From Thermomonas sp. (GTDB taxonomy: Bacteria; Pseudomonadota; Gammaproteobacteria; Xanthomonadales; Xanthomonadaceae), in contig NZ_JAMLIW010000002.1 in NCBI RefSeq assembly GCF_023953935.1, positions 248,001-312,000 on the forward strand: a stretch of 64,000 nt of DNA. The letters run 5' to 3'. Both the position numbers and the translations under genes were made by a program. This document shows positions 17,998-28,509 of this stretch, one piece after another. Each line of letters starts with the position of its first letter. Position 1 is the stretch's first letter. The notes under the pieces were generated by a model. The model was not told the DNA's origin. It saw nothing but the letters and a program-made list of their open reading frames with translations, and made no database searches.

Positions 17998-19836
17998 ATG
18001 TCGCTGCCCGTCAACACCCTGCCCGCGCCGCTGCACCCGGACACTGCCGGAGCGCTGGCCCGCCTGGCCGAAGGCCTGGACGGCAGCGCCCTGCTGTGGG
18101 CCTCGGGTTATCTGGCCGGGATGGCGCATTCCCTCGCGCGCACCGGCGCGGCGCCTGCCGCCATTGCGCCAGTTCCGACCGCGGCCGCGCAGCCGGCCAC
18201 GATTGTGTATGGCAGCCAGACCGGCAACGCCAGGCGCGCCGCCGAAGTGCTGCACGCCGCCCTGCAAGCCGACGGCCTGCCGGTGCGACTGCTGCGCGCC
18301 GACGCCTTCCCCACCCGCGAACTGGCCAATGAGAAGCTGCTGTTCCTGGTCATCAGCACCCAGGGCGAAGGCGAACCGCCCGACGACAGCCTGGGTTTCG
18401 TCGAATTCCTGCAAGGCAGGCGCGCGCCCAAACTGCCGCAGCTGAAGTTCTCGGTGCTGGGCCTGGGCGATTCGAGCTACCCCGATTTCTGCGGCATCGC
18501 CCGCAAGCTCGACGCCAGACTGGTCGAACTGGGCGCCAGCCGCGCGCACGCGCTCGGGCAGGCCGATCTGGACATCGATACGGCGGCCCAGCCCTGGCGG
18601 GAAGCGGCGCTCGCCCAGGCGCGCGTATTGCTCAAGCCGGCCGCCGCGATCCATCTGGCCAGCGTCACCCCGCTGCGCCCGCACGCCGCGCCGCAGTGGT
18701 CGCAGGAGCAGCCCTTCACCGCCACCGTGCTGACCAACCAGCGCCTGACCGGGCGTGAATACAAGAGCATCGGCTTCCGCCAATACGGCAGCATCGGCAA
18801 GGACGTGCGCCACATCGAACTCTCGCTGGAAGGCTCGGGCCTGAGCTACGAGCCTGGCGACGCGCTGGGAATCCACCACAGCAACCCGGCGCGGCTGGTG
18901 GCGGACGTGCTGGAGACCACCGACCTCGACGGCGATGCCGTCGTGACGCAGGACCAGGACACCCTCGCGCTGTCCGAATGGCTGGCAAGCCGTCGTGAAC
19001 TGACGCGGCTTTCGAGGCCGTTTCTTTCCGCACTGGCACAGCGCGCGCAGGCGGCGGATCTCGAAGCGCTGCTGGAACCCGGCAACGCCGCACTGGCGGC
19101 GCTGCTGGCCGATCACCAGCTCATCGACGTGCTCCGCCGCTGGCCGACCGCGTGGGACGCCAGCGCCCTGCTGGCGGCACTGCGGCCGCAGGCGCGGCGG
19201 CTGTACTCGATCGCCTCCAGCCGCAAGCGCGTCGGCGAGGAAGCCCACCTCACCCTGGACGTGCTGCGCTATCAGACCCATGGCTTCGAACACGGCGGCG
19301 CCGCCAGCGGCTTTCTGGCCGCGCTGGAAGAGGACGCACAGCTGCCGGTCTACATCGAGCCCAACGAACGCTTCCGCGTCCCCGCCGACGCCAGCCGCGA
19401 CCTGATCATGATCGGACCGGGCACTGGCGTGGCACCGTTTCGCGGCTTCGTCCAGGAGCGCGCCGAAATCGGCGCTTCCGGGCGCAACTGGCTGTTCTTC
19501 GGCGCGCGCCACTTCAACACCGATTTCCACTACCAGACCGAATGGCAGGACGCACTGCGCAAGGGCGAACTGACCCGGCTGGATCTGGCGTTCTCGCGCG
19601 ATCAGGCTGAAAAGACTTACGTGCAGCAGCGCCTGCGCGAACGCGGTCGCGAGCTGTTCGACTGGCTGCAAGGCGGCGCCCACCTGTACGTCTGCGGCGC
19701 CATCGGCATGGGTCGGGACGTGCATGCCGCGCTGCTGGAAATCGTGGCCGCGCACGCCGATGGCGATGCCGACGCGGCGGCGGAATACCTGAGCAGATTG
19801 CAGCGCGAAGGCCGCTATGCGCGCGATGTGTATTGA
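17998..19836 (+). CDS. cysJ: Sulfite reductase [NADPH] flavoprotein alpha-component
   Basis: CysJ passes electrons from NADPH through FAD and FMN to the CysI hemoprotein for sulfite reduction. The 612-residue protein has an FMN flavodoxin domain (YGSQTGNARRAAEVL at about residue 68, STQGEGEPPDD), a connecting FAD domain (RLYSIASSRK) and an NADPH domain (GPGTGVAPFRGFVQER), ending in the typical RYARDVY. ATG at 17998 has GGAG 8 bases upstream; an alternative ATG at 17989 adds three residues. It is the first gene of cysJ-cysI-cysH, but a 168-base heptamer array separates it from cysI. Confidence 0.96.
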   Translation: MSLPVNTLPAPLHPDTAGALARLAEGLDGSALLWASGYLAGMAHSLARTGAAPAAIAPVPTAAAQPATIVYGSQTGNARRAAEVLHAALQADGLPVRLLRADAFPTRELANEKLLFLVISTQGEGEPPDDSLGFVEFLQGRRAPKLPQLKFSVLGLGDSSYPDFCGIARKLDARLVELGASRAHALGQADLDIDTAAQPWREAALAQARVLLKPAAAIHLASVTPLRPHAAPQWSQEQPFTATVLTNQRLTGREYKSIGFRQYGSIGKDVRHIELSLEGSGLSYEPGDALGIHHSNPARLVADVLETTDLDGDAVVTQDQDTLALSEWLASRRELTRLSRPFLSALAQRAQAADLEALLEPGNAALAALLADHQLIDVLRRWPTAWDASALLAALRPQARRLYSIASSRKRVGEEAHLTLDVLRYQTHGFEHGGAASGFLAALEEDAQLPVYIEPNERFRVPADASRDLIMIGPGTGVAPFRGFVQERAEIGASGRNWLFFGARHFNTDFHYQTEWQDALRKGELTRLDLAFSRDQAEKTYVQQRLRERGRELFDWLQGGAHLYVCGAIGMGRDVHAALLEIVAAHADGDADAAAEYLSRLQREGRYARDVY

Positions 19837-19848
19837 GGGCCGTTATTG

Positions 19849-20016
19849 GTGATTTGTGATTTGTGATTTGTGATTTGTGATTTGTGATTTGTGATTTGTG
19901 ATTTGTGATTTGTGATTGGTGATTGGTGATTGGTGATTCGTGATTCGTGATTCGTGATTCGTGATTCGTGATTCGTGATTCGTGATTGGTGATTGGTGAT
20001 TGGTGATTGGTGATTC
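19849..20016 (+). repeat. 24-unit GTGATTN heptamer array between cysJ and cysI
   Basis: Twenty-four perfect GTGATTN units run head to tail. The last base is T in nine units, then G in three, C in seven, G in four and C in one. This block pattern suggests growth by slippage from a few parent units. The array starts 12 bases after the cysJ stop and ends 29 bases before the cysI ATG, inside the expected cysJIH transcript. It has no inverted partner, unlike the other two copies. Translated, it gives the low-complexity ITNHxS type peptide, which is not a real protein. Confidence 0.95.
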
Positions 20017-20045
20017 GGGATTGGGGCAAGAGGCAGAGGATCGTA

Positions 20046-21753
20046 ATGAGTCATCCATCCGTCGAAAAAATCAAACTTGAAAGTCGGCATCTGCGTGGCA
20101 CCCTGGCCGAAGGGCTGGTCGATGCCACCACCGGCTCGCTGTCGTTCGAAGACCAGCGCACCATCAAGTTCCACGGCAGCTACCAGCAGGACGACCGCGA
20201 TCTGCGCGACGAGCGCCGGCGCCAGAAGCTCGAGCCCGCCCACCAATTCATGGTGCGCATCCGCGCACCCGGCGGCGTGTTCAGCACCAGTCAGTGGCTG
20301 GCGCTGGATCGCATCGCCACCGCCCACGGCAGCCATTCGCTGCGGGTCACCACCCGCCAGACCTTCCAGCTGCACGGCATCATCAAACGCGAGCTGAAAG
20401 CCGCCATGCAGGCCATCCACGCTTCCGGGCTGGACACCATTTCCGCCTGCGGCGATGTCAACCGCAATGTGCTGGGCGCCAGCAATCCGCTGCTCTCCGG
20501 CCTGCACGCACAGGTGCACGACTGGGCGCAGCGCCTGTCCGCGCACTTCAAGCCGAAAACGCAGGCCTACTACGAGGTGTGGCTGGACCAGCCGCCGGCG
20601 GAGACGATCGAAGACGAGCCGCTGTACGGCGATGCCTATCTGCCGCGCAAGTTCAAGATCGCCGTCGCGGTGCCGCCGCAGAATGACGTCGACGTGTTCG
20701 CCAACGACGTCGGCCTGATCGCCATCGTCGACGAGCGCGGCGAACTTGCGGGGTTCAACGTCGCCATCGGCGGCAGCATGGGCGCCAGCCACGGCATCCC
20801 CAGCCACTACCCGCGCGTGGCCAACGTCATCGGCTTTGTCACCCCGGACCAGGTGTTCGCCATCTGCGAGGCCGCGGTCACCGTGCAGCGCGATCTCGGC
20901 GACCGCGTCGATCGCAAGCACGCGCGCTTCAAATACACCATCGACGACCACGGCAGCGCCAAAATCCAGGCGCTGATGGAAGAACGCGCCGGCTTCAAGC
21001 TCCAGCCGGCGCGCCCATACCACTTCGACCACAACGGCGACCGTTTCGGCTGGGTGGAAGCCGAAAACGGGCTGTGGCATCTGACCCTGTCGCTGCCCTC
21101 CGGGCGCGTCGCCGATTTACCCGACGGCCGCCCGCTGCTCACCGGAATGCGCGAAATCGCCGAGGTCCACAAAGGCCATTTCCGGATGACCTGCAACCAG
21201 AACCTGATCATCGCCGGGGTGATGCCGGAAGACCGCGCCCTGATCGATGCGCTGGTCGCGCAATACCGGCTCGACCGCGAGAACAAGGCGCCCACCGCGC
21301 TGGCGCGCGCTGCCATCTCCTGCGTGGCGCTGCCCACTTGCGCATTGGCGATGGCCGAATCCGAGCGCTACCTGCCTGGCTTCCTCAAGCAGCTGGAGCC
21401 GCTGCTGGACAAGCACGGTCTGCGCGAGACGCCGATCCTGTTCCGGATGTCGGGCTGCCCGAACGGCTGCTCGCGCCCGTACCTGGCCGAGATCGCCCTG
21501 GTCGGCAAGGCGCCCGGTCGCTACAACCTGATGCTCGGCGGCGACCACCGCGGCCAGCGCATGAACACGCCGTATCTGGACAACGCCACCGAGGCGGACA
21601 TTCTGGCCGCGCTCGGACCCGTTGCTGGCGCGCTACGCCGCCGAGCGCCAGCCCGGCGAACGCTTCGGTGATTTCCTGCACCGCACCGGTGTGGTGGCGT
21701 TGCCGTCCTATCCCACCCACGTCCGCGTCGCGCCCGACGAGGGCGCCGCCTGA
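20046..21753 (+). pseudogene. cysI: Sulfite reductase hemoprotein beta-component, frameshifted near the C-terminus
   Basis: CysI carries siroheme and a 4Fe-4S cluster and reduces sulfite to sulfide. The frame from ATG 20046 encodes the family's repeated ferredoxin-like and sulfite-reductase folds, with cluster-ligating cysteines in CVALPTC and [10 protein letters not shown]. At 21618-21620 a CCC run puts the gene out of frame, and the reading frame stops at 21671 after an unrelated Arg-rich tail. With one C removed it continues as [18 protein letters not shown] to a TGA at 21751-21753, giving a normal 568-residue protein. About 44 C-terminal residues are therefore lost as read. Both clusters' ligands are upstream of the lesion. 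A sequencing or assembly error is as likely as a real mutation. Confidence 0.85.
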
Positions 21754-21777
21754 CCCTTTCGCATTTCACCTGTCGCC

Positions 21778-22494
21778 ATGCCCACCTACCATCCCGCCAC
21801 CATCACGTCCGCGGAACTGGACGAGGCCAACCGCCTGCTGGGCGCGCTCGACGCCGAGCATCGCATCGCCTGGGCGCAGCGCCACCTTCCGGGGGTCCAC
21901 GCGCTGTCCACCAGTTTCGGCGTGCAATCCGCCGTCACCCTGCATCTGACCACGCGGCTGCTGCCCGACATCGCGGTGATCCTGATCGACACCGGCTACC
22001 TGTTTCCGGAAACCTACCGCTACGCCGACCACCTGACCCAGCTGCTCGGCCTCAACCTGAAGGTGTACCGCCCCGACGTCGGCAACGCCTGGATGGAAGC
22101 GCGGCTGGGCAAGCTCTGGGAAAACGGCAGCGAAGGCATCCAGCGCTACAACCAACTGCACAAGGTCGAACCGATGCAGCGTGCGCTCGACGAACTTGGC
22201 GTAGGTTGCTGGCACGCCGGGCTGCGCCGCGAACAGGCCTCCACCCGCAAGCACATCCACTTCCTCGAACTGAAGGACGGCCGCTTCAAACTCCATCCGA
22301 TCGCCGACTGGAGCGATCTCGGGATCGGCAGCTACATCCTCCGCCACGGCTTGCCCGAGCACCCGCTGCTGCACCAGGGCTATGTCTCGGTGGGCGATGT
22401 CCACACCACCCGCCCGCTGCAGCCCGGCATGAGCCCCAAGCAGACCCGCTTCTTCGGCCTGCGCCGCGAATGCGGACTGCATTTCGACCTGTAG
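21778..22494 (+). CDS. cysH: Phosphoadenylyl-sulfate (PAPS) reductase
   Basis: CysH reduces PAPS to sulfite with thioredoxin. The 238-residue protein has the ATP-pyrophosphatase-like STSFGVQSAV loop, IDTGYLFPETYRY, and the catalytic cysteine C232 in RRECGLHFDL at the C-terminus. The paired cysteines that bind a 4Fe-4S cluster in APS reductases are absent, so the substrate is PAPS. It follows cysI by 24 bases. No strong ribosome-binding site is seen, suggesting coupling to upstream translation. Confidence 0.95.
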   Translation: MPTYHPATITSAELDEANRLLGALDAEHRIAWAQRHLPGVHALSTSFGVQSAVTLHLTTRLLPDIAVILIDTGYLFPETYRYADHLTQLLGLNLKVYRPDVGNAWMEARLGKLWENGSEGIQRYNQLHKVEPMQRALDELGVGCWHAGLRREQASTRKHIHFLELKDGRFKLHPIADWSDLGIGSYILRHGLPEHPLLHQGYVSVGDVHTTRPLQPGMSPKQTRFFGLRRECGLHFDL

Positions 22495-22605
22495 GGCCAC
22501 GCGGCACCCTGCGGCGAAGCCTGGGCGGGCATCGGTTCGATCGAAGCGGCGCTGCGGTCGATGCGCAACGCCGGCGCCGAGGCGCGTCGTTCAATCCTGC
22601 GCGCT

Positions 22606-23589
22606 TCAATCCGGATTCGTCGCACCTTTCGCCTGCCAGCGCGGCGGATCCGGCCACAGCGGCGGCAGGTTGCCTTCGAGGATGTTGCGCAGGTCACGGC
22701 CGTCGATCTGTGGTGCCAGCGCGTGCAGCAGGGTCAGCGCGTATTCGCGCAACACCCGTCCGCGCGGCACGATCGCCCAGGTGATGCACTCGGGCAATTC
22801 CACCGGCGCCGGCAGCACCCGCAGGTCATCGTCCTTGCGTCCGCCCACCGCCATCTCGGCCAGCAGGCCCGCGCCCAGCCCGGTGCGAACGTAGGCTTCG
22901 ATGAGGTTCGCATCGCGCGCGGTCATCGCGATCTGCGGCGTCACGCCGGCGGCGGCGAAGGTGCGCTGCAGGGAGGACTCCGGCTGGTTGGAGGATTCGT
23001 AGGAAATCAGCGGATAGCGCGCCAGGTCGGCCACCTTCAGCGGCCCGTCCAGACGCGCCAGCGGGTGGGGCTTGGGCACCAGCAGCACCCGCTGCCAGCG
23101 AAACAGCGGAATCGCCAGGCCGTTGGTCTCCGGCACGCGGCCGGCGCTGCTGACCAGCGCGAAATCGGATTCATCGAGCTTGGCCAGCACCTCGGCATCC
23201 CCGGCGACAAACAGGTCCACGCTGACTTCGGGGTAGCGCCGCGTCACATCCGCGATGACCTTGGGCAGCACGTAGCGGGCTTGGGTGTGGGTGGTGGCCA
23301 GGCGCAGCCGACCGCGGTATTCGCCGCGCTCGTTGGCGGCATAGCTGCGGATGTTGGCGGCCTCGGCGAGGATCCGGCGCGCGTGCTCGATCACCTTGAC
23401 GCCGGCCGGCGCCACGCCCAGCAGGCTGCGCCCCTTGCGCCGGAACAGCTGGAAACCCAGCTCGTCCTCCAGCTGCTTGAGCTGCTTGGACAGGCCCGGC
23501 TGGGTGGCGTGCACGCGCTCGGCGGCGAGGGTGATGTTGAAGCCGGAATCGGCGATCGCGACGAGATAGCGCAGTTGGGTCAGGGTCAT
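22606..23589 (-). CDS. cysB: CysB-like LysR-family regulator of sulfur assimilation
   Basis: The 327-residue protein has an N-terminal winged helix-turn-helix (residues 1-60, LAAERVHATQPGLSKQLKQL) and a long effector domain beginning GRLRLATTHTQARYVLPKVI, the CysB/Cbl signature. CysB activates cys genes when acetylserine signals sulfur shortage and represses its own promoter. Its position between cysH and cysG, facing away from cysG, fits this role. A 12-base inverted repeat overlaps its putative -10 box. Confidence 0.92.
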   Translation of the reverse strand: MTLTQLRYLVAIADSGFNITLAAERVHATQPGLSKQLKQLEDELGFQLFRRKGRSLLGVAPAGVKVIEHARRILAEAANIRSYAANERGEYRGRLRLATTHTQARYVLPKVIADVTRRYPEVSVDLFVAGDAEVLAKLDESDFALVSSAGRVPETNGLAIPLFRWQRVLLVPKPHPLARLDGPLKVADLARYPLISYESSNQPESSLQRTFAAAGVTPQIAMTARDANLIEAYVRTGLGAGLLAEMAVGGRKDDDLRVLPAPVELPECITWAIVPRGRVLREYALTLLHALAPQIDGRDLRNILEGNLPPLWPDPPRWQAKGATNPD

Positions 23590-23609
23590 GGCGGCGGGTT
23601 CCGAGGAAG

Positions 23610-23647
23610 TAATTCATCGCTTTATCTGCATGTAGCGATGAATTATA
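23610..23647 (-). promoter_or_regulatory. Dyad operator overlapping the cysB promoter
   Basis: A perfect 12-base inverted repeat (TAATTCATCGCT at 23610-23621 and its complement at 23634-23645) has a 12-base spacer. On the reverse strand TATAAT at 23647-23642 is a consensus -10 for cysB and overlaps the right arm. LysR regulators bind such AT-rich dyads, so this is a good candidate for CysB autoregulation and perhaps control of cysG. Confidence 0.6.
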
Positions 23648-23738
23648 CATGGCTCTGAAAGCATTTCCAGACAGGCCTTATGCCGTGACAGCATAAAACG
23701 AAATCCTGCCACCATTTCCCCATCTGCGGAAAGCGGCC

Positions 23739-23744
23739 TAGTTT
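23739..23744 (+). promoter_or_regulatory. -10 box of leaderless promoter for cysG
   Basis: TAGTTT is followed by 6 bases and the cysG ATG at 23751. No ribosome-binding site lies between. Confidence 0.45.
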
Positions 23745-23750
23745 GGGCGC

Positions 23751-25208
23751 ATGTCGCCAGCCGCCGCTCCGCCACTGTTCCCCCTGTTTGTCGACCTGCG
23801 CCAGCGCCGCGTGCTGGTGGTCGGGGGCGGCGCCGTGGCCGCCCGCAAAGTCGCCGCGCTGCTCGCCTCCGGGGCCGACGTCGCGCTCGTTGCTCCCGGG
23901 CTGGACCCGGCGCTGGAAGCGCTGGTCAGCACCGGGGAGATCACTCATCTGGGCGACGCATTCCAACCCGAGCAGCTCGACGCGGCCTGGCTGGTCGTCG
24001 CCGCCACTGACGCGCCCGAGGTGAACCGGGCGGTGGCCGACGCGGCGCTGGCGCGCCAGCGTTGGGTCAACGTGGTCGACGACGCGCAGCTGGCCAGCGC
24101 CCAGCTTCCGGCGCGGGTGCAGCGCGGCCCGCTGCAGATCGCCATTTCCAGCGGCGGCGCCGCGCCGATGCTGGCACGGCACCTGCGCGAACGGCTCGAA
24201 CTCCAGTTCGACGACAGCTTCGGCGCGTTGGCGCAGCTGTTCATCGAAGTGCGTGACCGAATCCGTACCCGGCTTCCCGAGCTCCCGGCGCGCCGCGATT
24301 TCTTCCAGCAGGTCCTGTCCGGGCCTGTGCCAGCGCTGCTGCGGCGCGGTGATGCGGACGGCGCTCGCCACCACCTCACGGCGCTGCTGCAAGCCGCGCC
24401 GGCCGGCCGACGCGGCCGCGTGGCGCTGGTGGGCGCCGGCCCCGGCGATCCCGGCCTGCTCACCCTGCGCGCCCTGCGCCTGCTCAACGAGGCCGACGTG
24501 ATCCTGCACGATCGCCTGGTCAGCGCCGAGGTGCTGGCGCTGGCGCGGCGTGATGCCGATCGCCTGGCAGTCGGCAAGCGCGTGGGCGAAGACCACGACG
24601 CCACCCAGCGCCGCATCCACGCATTGATGGTCGAACGGGCGCTGGCCGGCCAGCGCGTGGTGCGGCTGAAGGGCGGCGATCCGTTCGTGTTCGGCCGCGG
24701 TGGCGAAGAGCTGCAGGCGCTGCGCGCGCACGGCATCGACTGCGAAGTCGTGCCCGGCATCACCGCCGCCGTTGCCTGCGCCGCTTACGCGGGCATCCCG
24801 CTGACCCACCGCGACCATGCCCGCGCGCTGCAACTGCTCACCGCCAGCACCCGCAGCGGCGAAGCCGAACACGATTGGCGGGCATTGGCCCGATCCGGCC
24901 AGACACTGGCCTTCTACATGGGCATGTCCGGACTGTCGCGGCTGCGCGATCGCCTGCTCGACCACGGCCTGCCCGCCTCGACGCCGGCCGCCCTGATCGA
25001 AAACGGCAGCCTGCCGCAGCAGCGGGTGCTGGTCGCGCCGTTGTCCGAATTGCCACAGCTCGCGCAGGCGCACGCCGTGCAGGCGCCGGCGCTGTTGATC
25101 ATTGGTGAAGTCGCCGCACTGGCGACCTCGCTGCATTGGTTCGGCAAGTCGCCCATCACTTCCGCCAGCCAGCGATGTTGCAACAGCGACCTCGCCCGCG
25201 CCGCCTGA
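23751..25208 (+). CDS. cysG: Siroheme synthase (trifunctional CysG)
   Basis: CysG turns uroporphyrinogen III into siroheme, the cofactor of CysI. The 485-residue protein joins two modules: residues 1 to about 205 are the precorrin-2 dehydrogenase/ferrochelatase ([17 protein letters not shown] nucleotide-binding loop, [13 protein letters not shown]), and residues about 218-460 are the SAM-dependent uroporphyrinogen methyltransferase ([52 protein letters not shown]). The last 25 residues are not conserved. cysK follows after 29 bases, probably in the same transcript. Confidence 0.96.
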   Translation: MSPAAAPPLFPLFVDLRQRRVLVVGGGAVAARKVAALLASGADVALVAPGLDPALEALVSTGEITHLGDAFQPEQLDAAWLVVAATDAPEVNRAVADAALARQRWVNVVDDAQLASAQLPARVQRGPLQIAISSGGAAPMLARHLRERLELQFDDSFGALAQLFIEVRDRIRTRLPELPARRDFFQQVLSGPVPALLRRGDADGARHHLTALLQAAPAGRRGRVALVGAGPGDPGLLTLRALRLLNEADVILHDRLVSAEVLALARRDADRLAVGKRVGEDHDATQRRIHALMVERALAGQRVVRLKGGDPFVFGRGGEELQALRAHGIDCEVVPGITAAVACAAYAGIPLTHRDHARALQLLTASTRSGEAEHDWRALARSGQTLAFYMGMSGLSRLRDRLLDHGLPASTPAALIENGSLPQQRVLVAPLSELPQLAQAHAVQAPALLIIGEVAALATSLHWFGKSPITSASQRCCNSDLARAA

Positions 25209-25237
25209 ATCCCGTTTTCCGCAAAGGACCCATCGCA

Positions 25238-26197
25238 ATGGCCATCTACGACAGCATCCTCGACACCGTCGGCAACACCCCGATCATCAAACTCCAGCGC
25301 CTCGCACCGAAACACGCGACGGTCTACGTCAAAGCCGAATCGTTCAACCCCGGCGGCTCGGTCAAGGACCGCCTCGGCCTGGGCATCATCCTCGATGCCG
25401 AGCGCCGCGGCCTGCTCAAGCCCGGCGACACGATCGTCGAGGCCACCTCCGGCAACACCGGGATTGCCTTGGCGATGATCGCCGCCGCGCGCGGCTACAA
25501 GTTCGTCGCGGTGATGACCGAGACCTTCTCGATCGAACGCCGCAAGGCCATGCGCGCCTATGGCGCCAAGGTCATCCTCACCCCGGCCTCCGCCCGCGGC
25601 GTGGGCATGGTGGAAAAGGCCCGGGAACTGTCTGAAAAACACGGCTGGTTCTGGGCCAGCCAGTTCACCAATCCCGCCAATCCGGCCTACCACCGCCAGA
25701 CCACGGCGGCGGAAATCCTGCGCGATTTCGCCGGCAAGCGGTTGGATTATTTCGTCAGCGGCTGGGGCAGCGGCGGCACCCTCACCGGCGTCGGCGAGGT
25801 ATTGAAACTGGCGCGGCCCGACACCCGCGTGGTTGGCACCGAGCCAGCCGGCGCGGCGTTGCTCAAGGGCGAGGCTTGGAACCCGCACAAGATCCAGGGC
25901 TGGACGCCGGACTTCGTGCCCGAGGTCATCAACCGCAAGGCCTATGACGAACTGCGCACGATCACCGACGAGGAAGCCTTCGCCACCGCGCGCCGGTTGG
26001 CCGCCGAGGAAGGCATCTTCGTCGGCATTTCCTCCGGCGCCACCGCCGCCACCGCGCTGAAGATCGCCGAAACCGCGCCGGAAGGCAGCGTGCTGCTGGC
26101 AATGCTGCCCGACACCGGCGAACGCTATTTCTCCTCTCCGCTGTGGTCCGTGCTCAACGAGGGCAGCGACGACGAGTGGCTGGCCGCACAGGGCTGA
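25238..26197 (+). CDS. cysK: Cysteine synthase A (O-acetylserine sulfhydrylase)
   Basis: CysK makes cysteine from O-acetylserine and sulfide with pyridoxal phosphate. The 319-residue protein shows the PLP lysine K43 in FNPGGSVKDR, the substrate loop EATSGNTGIALA, the phosphate-binding GWGSGGTLTGVGE and the late GISSGATAATAL. ATG at 25238 has AAAGGA upstream. Location downstream of cysG places siroheme supply and the final cysteine step together. It converges on a small membrane protein gene; a GC hairpin lies in the gap. Confidence 0.95.
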   Translation: MAIYDSILDTVGNTPIIKLQRLAPKHATVYVKAESFNPGGSVKDRLGLGIILDAERRGLLKPGDTIVEATSGNTGIALAMIAAARGYKFVAVMTETFSIERRKAMRAYGAKVILTPASARGVGMVEKARELSEKHGWFWASQFTNPANPAYHRQTTAAEILRDFAGKRLDYFVSGWGSGGTLTGVGEVLKLARPDTRVVGTEPAGAALLKGEAWNPHKIQGWTPDFVPEVINRKAYDELRTITDEEAFATARRLAAEEGIFVGISSGATAATALKIAETAPEGSVLLAMLPDTGERYFSSPLWSVLNEGSDDEWLAAQG

Positions 26198-26226
26198 GCT
26201 TCGTTTTCACGCACGCACAAACGCGG

Positions 26227-26248
26227 TGCCGGCCAGGGATGGCCGGCA
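26227..26248 (+). terminator. GC-rich hairpin after cysK
   Basis: Perfect 9-base arms TGCCGGCCA (26227-26235) and TGGCCGGCA (26240-26248) enclose a 4-base loop. It lies 29 bases after the cysK stop and between converging genes. No T-run follows, so intrinsic termination is uncertain. Confidence 0.4.
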
Positions 26249-26291
26249 TGCGCGTGGGGCACGCGCTGCTCCGGCTTGGCATCTTGAACCG

Positions 26292-26639
26292 TCAGGGCGC
26301 AGTTGCGGGCAGTTTCGCCACGACCTCGTACGGTGTTCCGCTCGCAGAGTCTGGCCCCACCACGAGACGCACCCGATCACCGACCGCCAGCGGGCCGCCA
26401 CTGACGACTTCGGCATCCACGCGTGAACCATCCGGCAGGCGGACCGAGACCGTCGCAACGGCACGCCCGGATGCCGACACTGTGCCGGCACCGACCGCCT
26501 CGACTCGCCCGTGGAGCGGCTGAAAGTCCGAAGTGGCCCAACGATAGACCGCGATGGCGCCGAGTATGACGATCGCGAGCACGACCAGGATTTGCGTGCG
26601 CGATCCACGTTCTTCCAGCTTCGTGAACTTGTCTGGCAT
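26292..26639 (-). CDS. Small membrane-anchored protein of unknown function
   Basis: The gene is not recognised. The 115-residue product has a charged N-terminus, one membrane segment (residues about 16-35, QILVVLAIVILGAIAVYRWA) and a periplasmic beta-rich domain of about 75 residues (LHGRVEAVGAGTVSASGRAV, then SVRLPDGSRVDAEVV and VGDRVRLVVG). The pattern resembles an OB- or HlyD-like small beta barrel and could act in membrane-protein assembly or metal handling, but this is only shape. ATG at 26639 is preferred because it directly precedes the anchor; longer readings add an Arg-rich segment without support. Confidence 0.6.
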   Translation of the reverse strand: MPDKFTKLEERGSRTQILVVLAIVILGAIAVYRWATSDFQPLHGRVEAVGAGTVSASGRAVATVSVRLPDGSRVDAEVVSGGPLAVGDRVRLVVGPDSASGTPYEVVAKLPATAP

Positions 26640-26787
26640 GGATACGGACGCCTGCGTCGGGGTCAGCCGGAGAATAGGACATTGGAACGGGACATTGCCT
26701 CTCGTCCAAGCATGCTCGACCCCGGAACCATCGCGCAAGTGCGTGCACCGCGCGGCGTACGGCAATGCGGCATGACTCGATATTGCC

Positions 26788-28041
<1,254 letters not shown>

Positions 28042-28047
28042 GCCGAC

Positions 28048-28053
28048 ATTTTA
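28048..28053 (-). promoter_or_regulatory. -10 box of leaderless promoter for ispG
   Basis: The reverse strand reads TAAAAT, 6 bases, then the ATG at 28041. The box is a close match to the consensus and the spacing places the transcript start at the start codon. Confidence 0.55.
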
Positions 28054-28232
28054 GCGGTTGCCGCAGACGAGCGGCGTCAGGCTCGCATGGTGCCTGGTCG
28101 GCTTCGCCGCCAGATTGGCAGATGGGCAGGTTCGGCTTGGGTCGAGTGGAGCGCGCCGGTCAAATGCCTCCGCGAAATCCTGACGGGCTTGCTTTGGGCA
28201 GAGTCCGAGCCGCTGAGCCAACCACTGACGCC

Positions 28233-28341
28233 GCTTGGCTTGAACCCATTTCGGCTCGCCGCGCGAACTCCGCTTCCGGCTACGACGCGCGGCCGCGCGC
28301 CATCCATGGCGCGCTCGAACCGAAATGGGTTCAAGCCAAGC
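28233..28341. repeat. 22-base perfect inverted repeat with nested hairpin
   Basis: Identical inverted arms of 22 bases (28233-28254 and 28320-28341, left arm starting GCTTGGCTTGAACCC) flank 65 bases. Inside is a second perfect hairpin, GCGCGCCAT with 2-base loop and ATGGCGCGC. A partial copy of the right-arm sequence (GGCTCAAGCCAAGC) follows at about 28364-28378. The remaining intergenic bases from 28054 to 28447 hold no credible gene. It may be a small non-autonomous mobile element or a REP-type repeat. Confidence 0.75.
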
Positions 28342-28509
28342 CCGTGATTTTCTTGCGCCATCGGCTCAAGCCAAGCCCAAGCCACTCCAGAGCCAGCCCC
28401 GCACCACACCGGCTTTCCGCTGACGCCAATACGCGTGATTGCGGCTAGGGTTCACCCCCGTTTTCACGGACACTTACGAGAAGGCCGATCGAGGCCATGA
28501 GGAGTGTTC

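Noticed and set aside
19849-20016. Heptamer array considered as a CRISPR
   Set aside because: The unit is 7 bases with no spacers and no cas genes nearby.
19815-21080. Reverse-strand frame containing ITNHxS repeats
   Set aside because: The repeats are translation of the GTGATTN array, and the rest is antisense to cysI. No ribosome-binding site.
28077-28443. Small open frames in the ispG-xseA gap
   Set aside because: They run through the inverted repeat, have no ribosome-binding site and resemble no protein.
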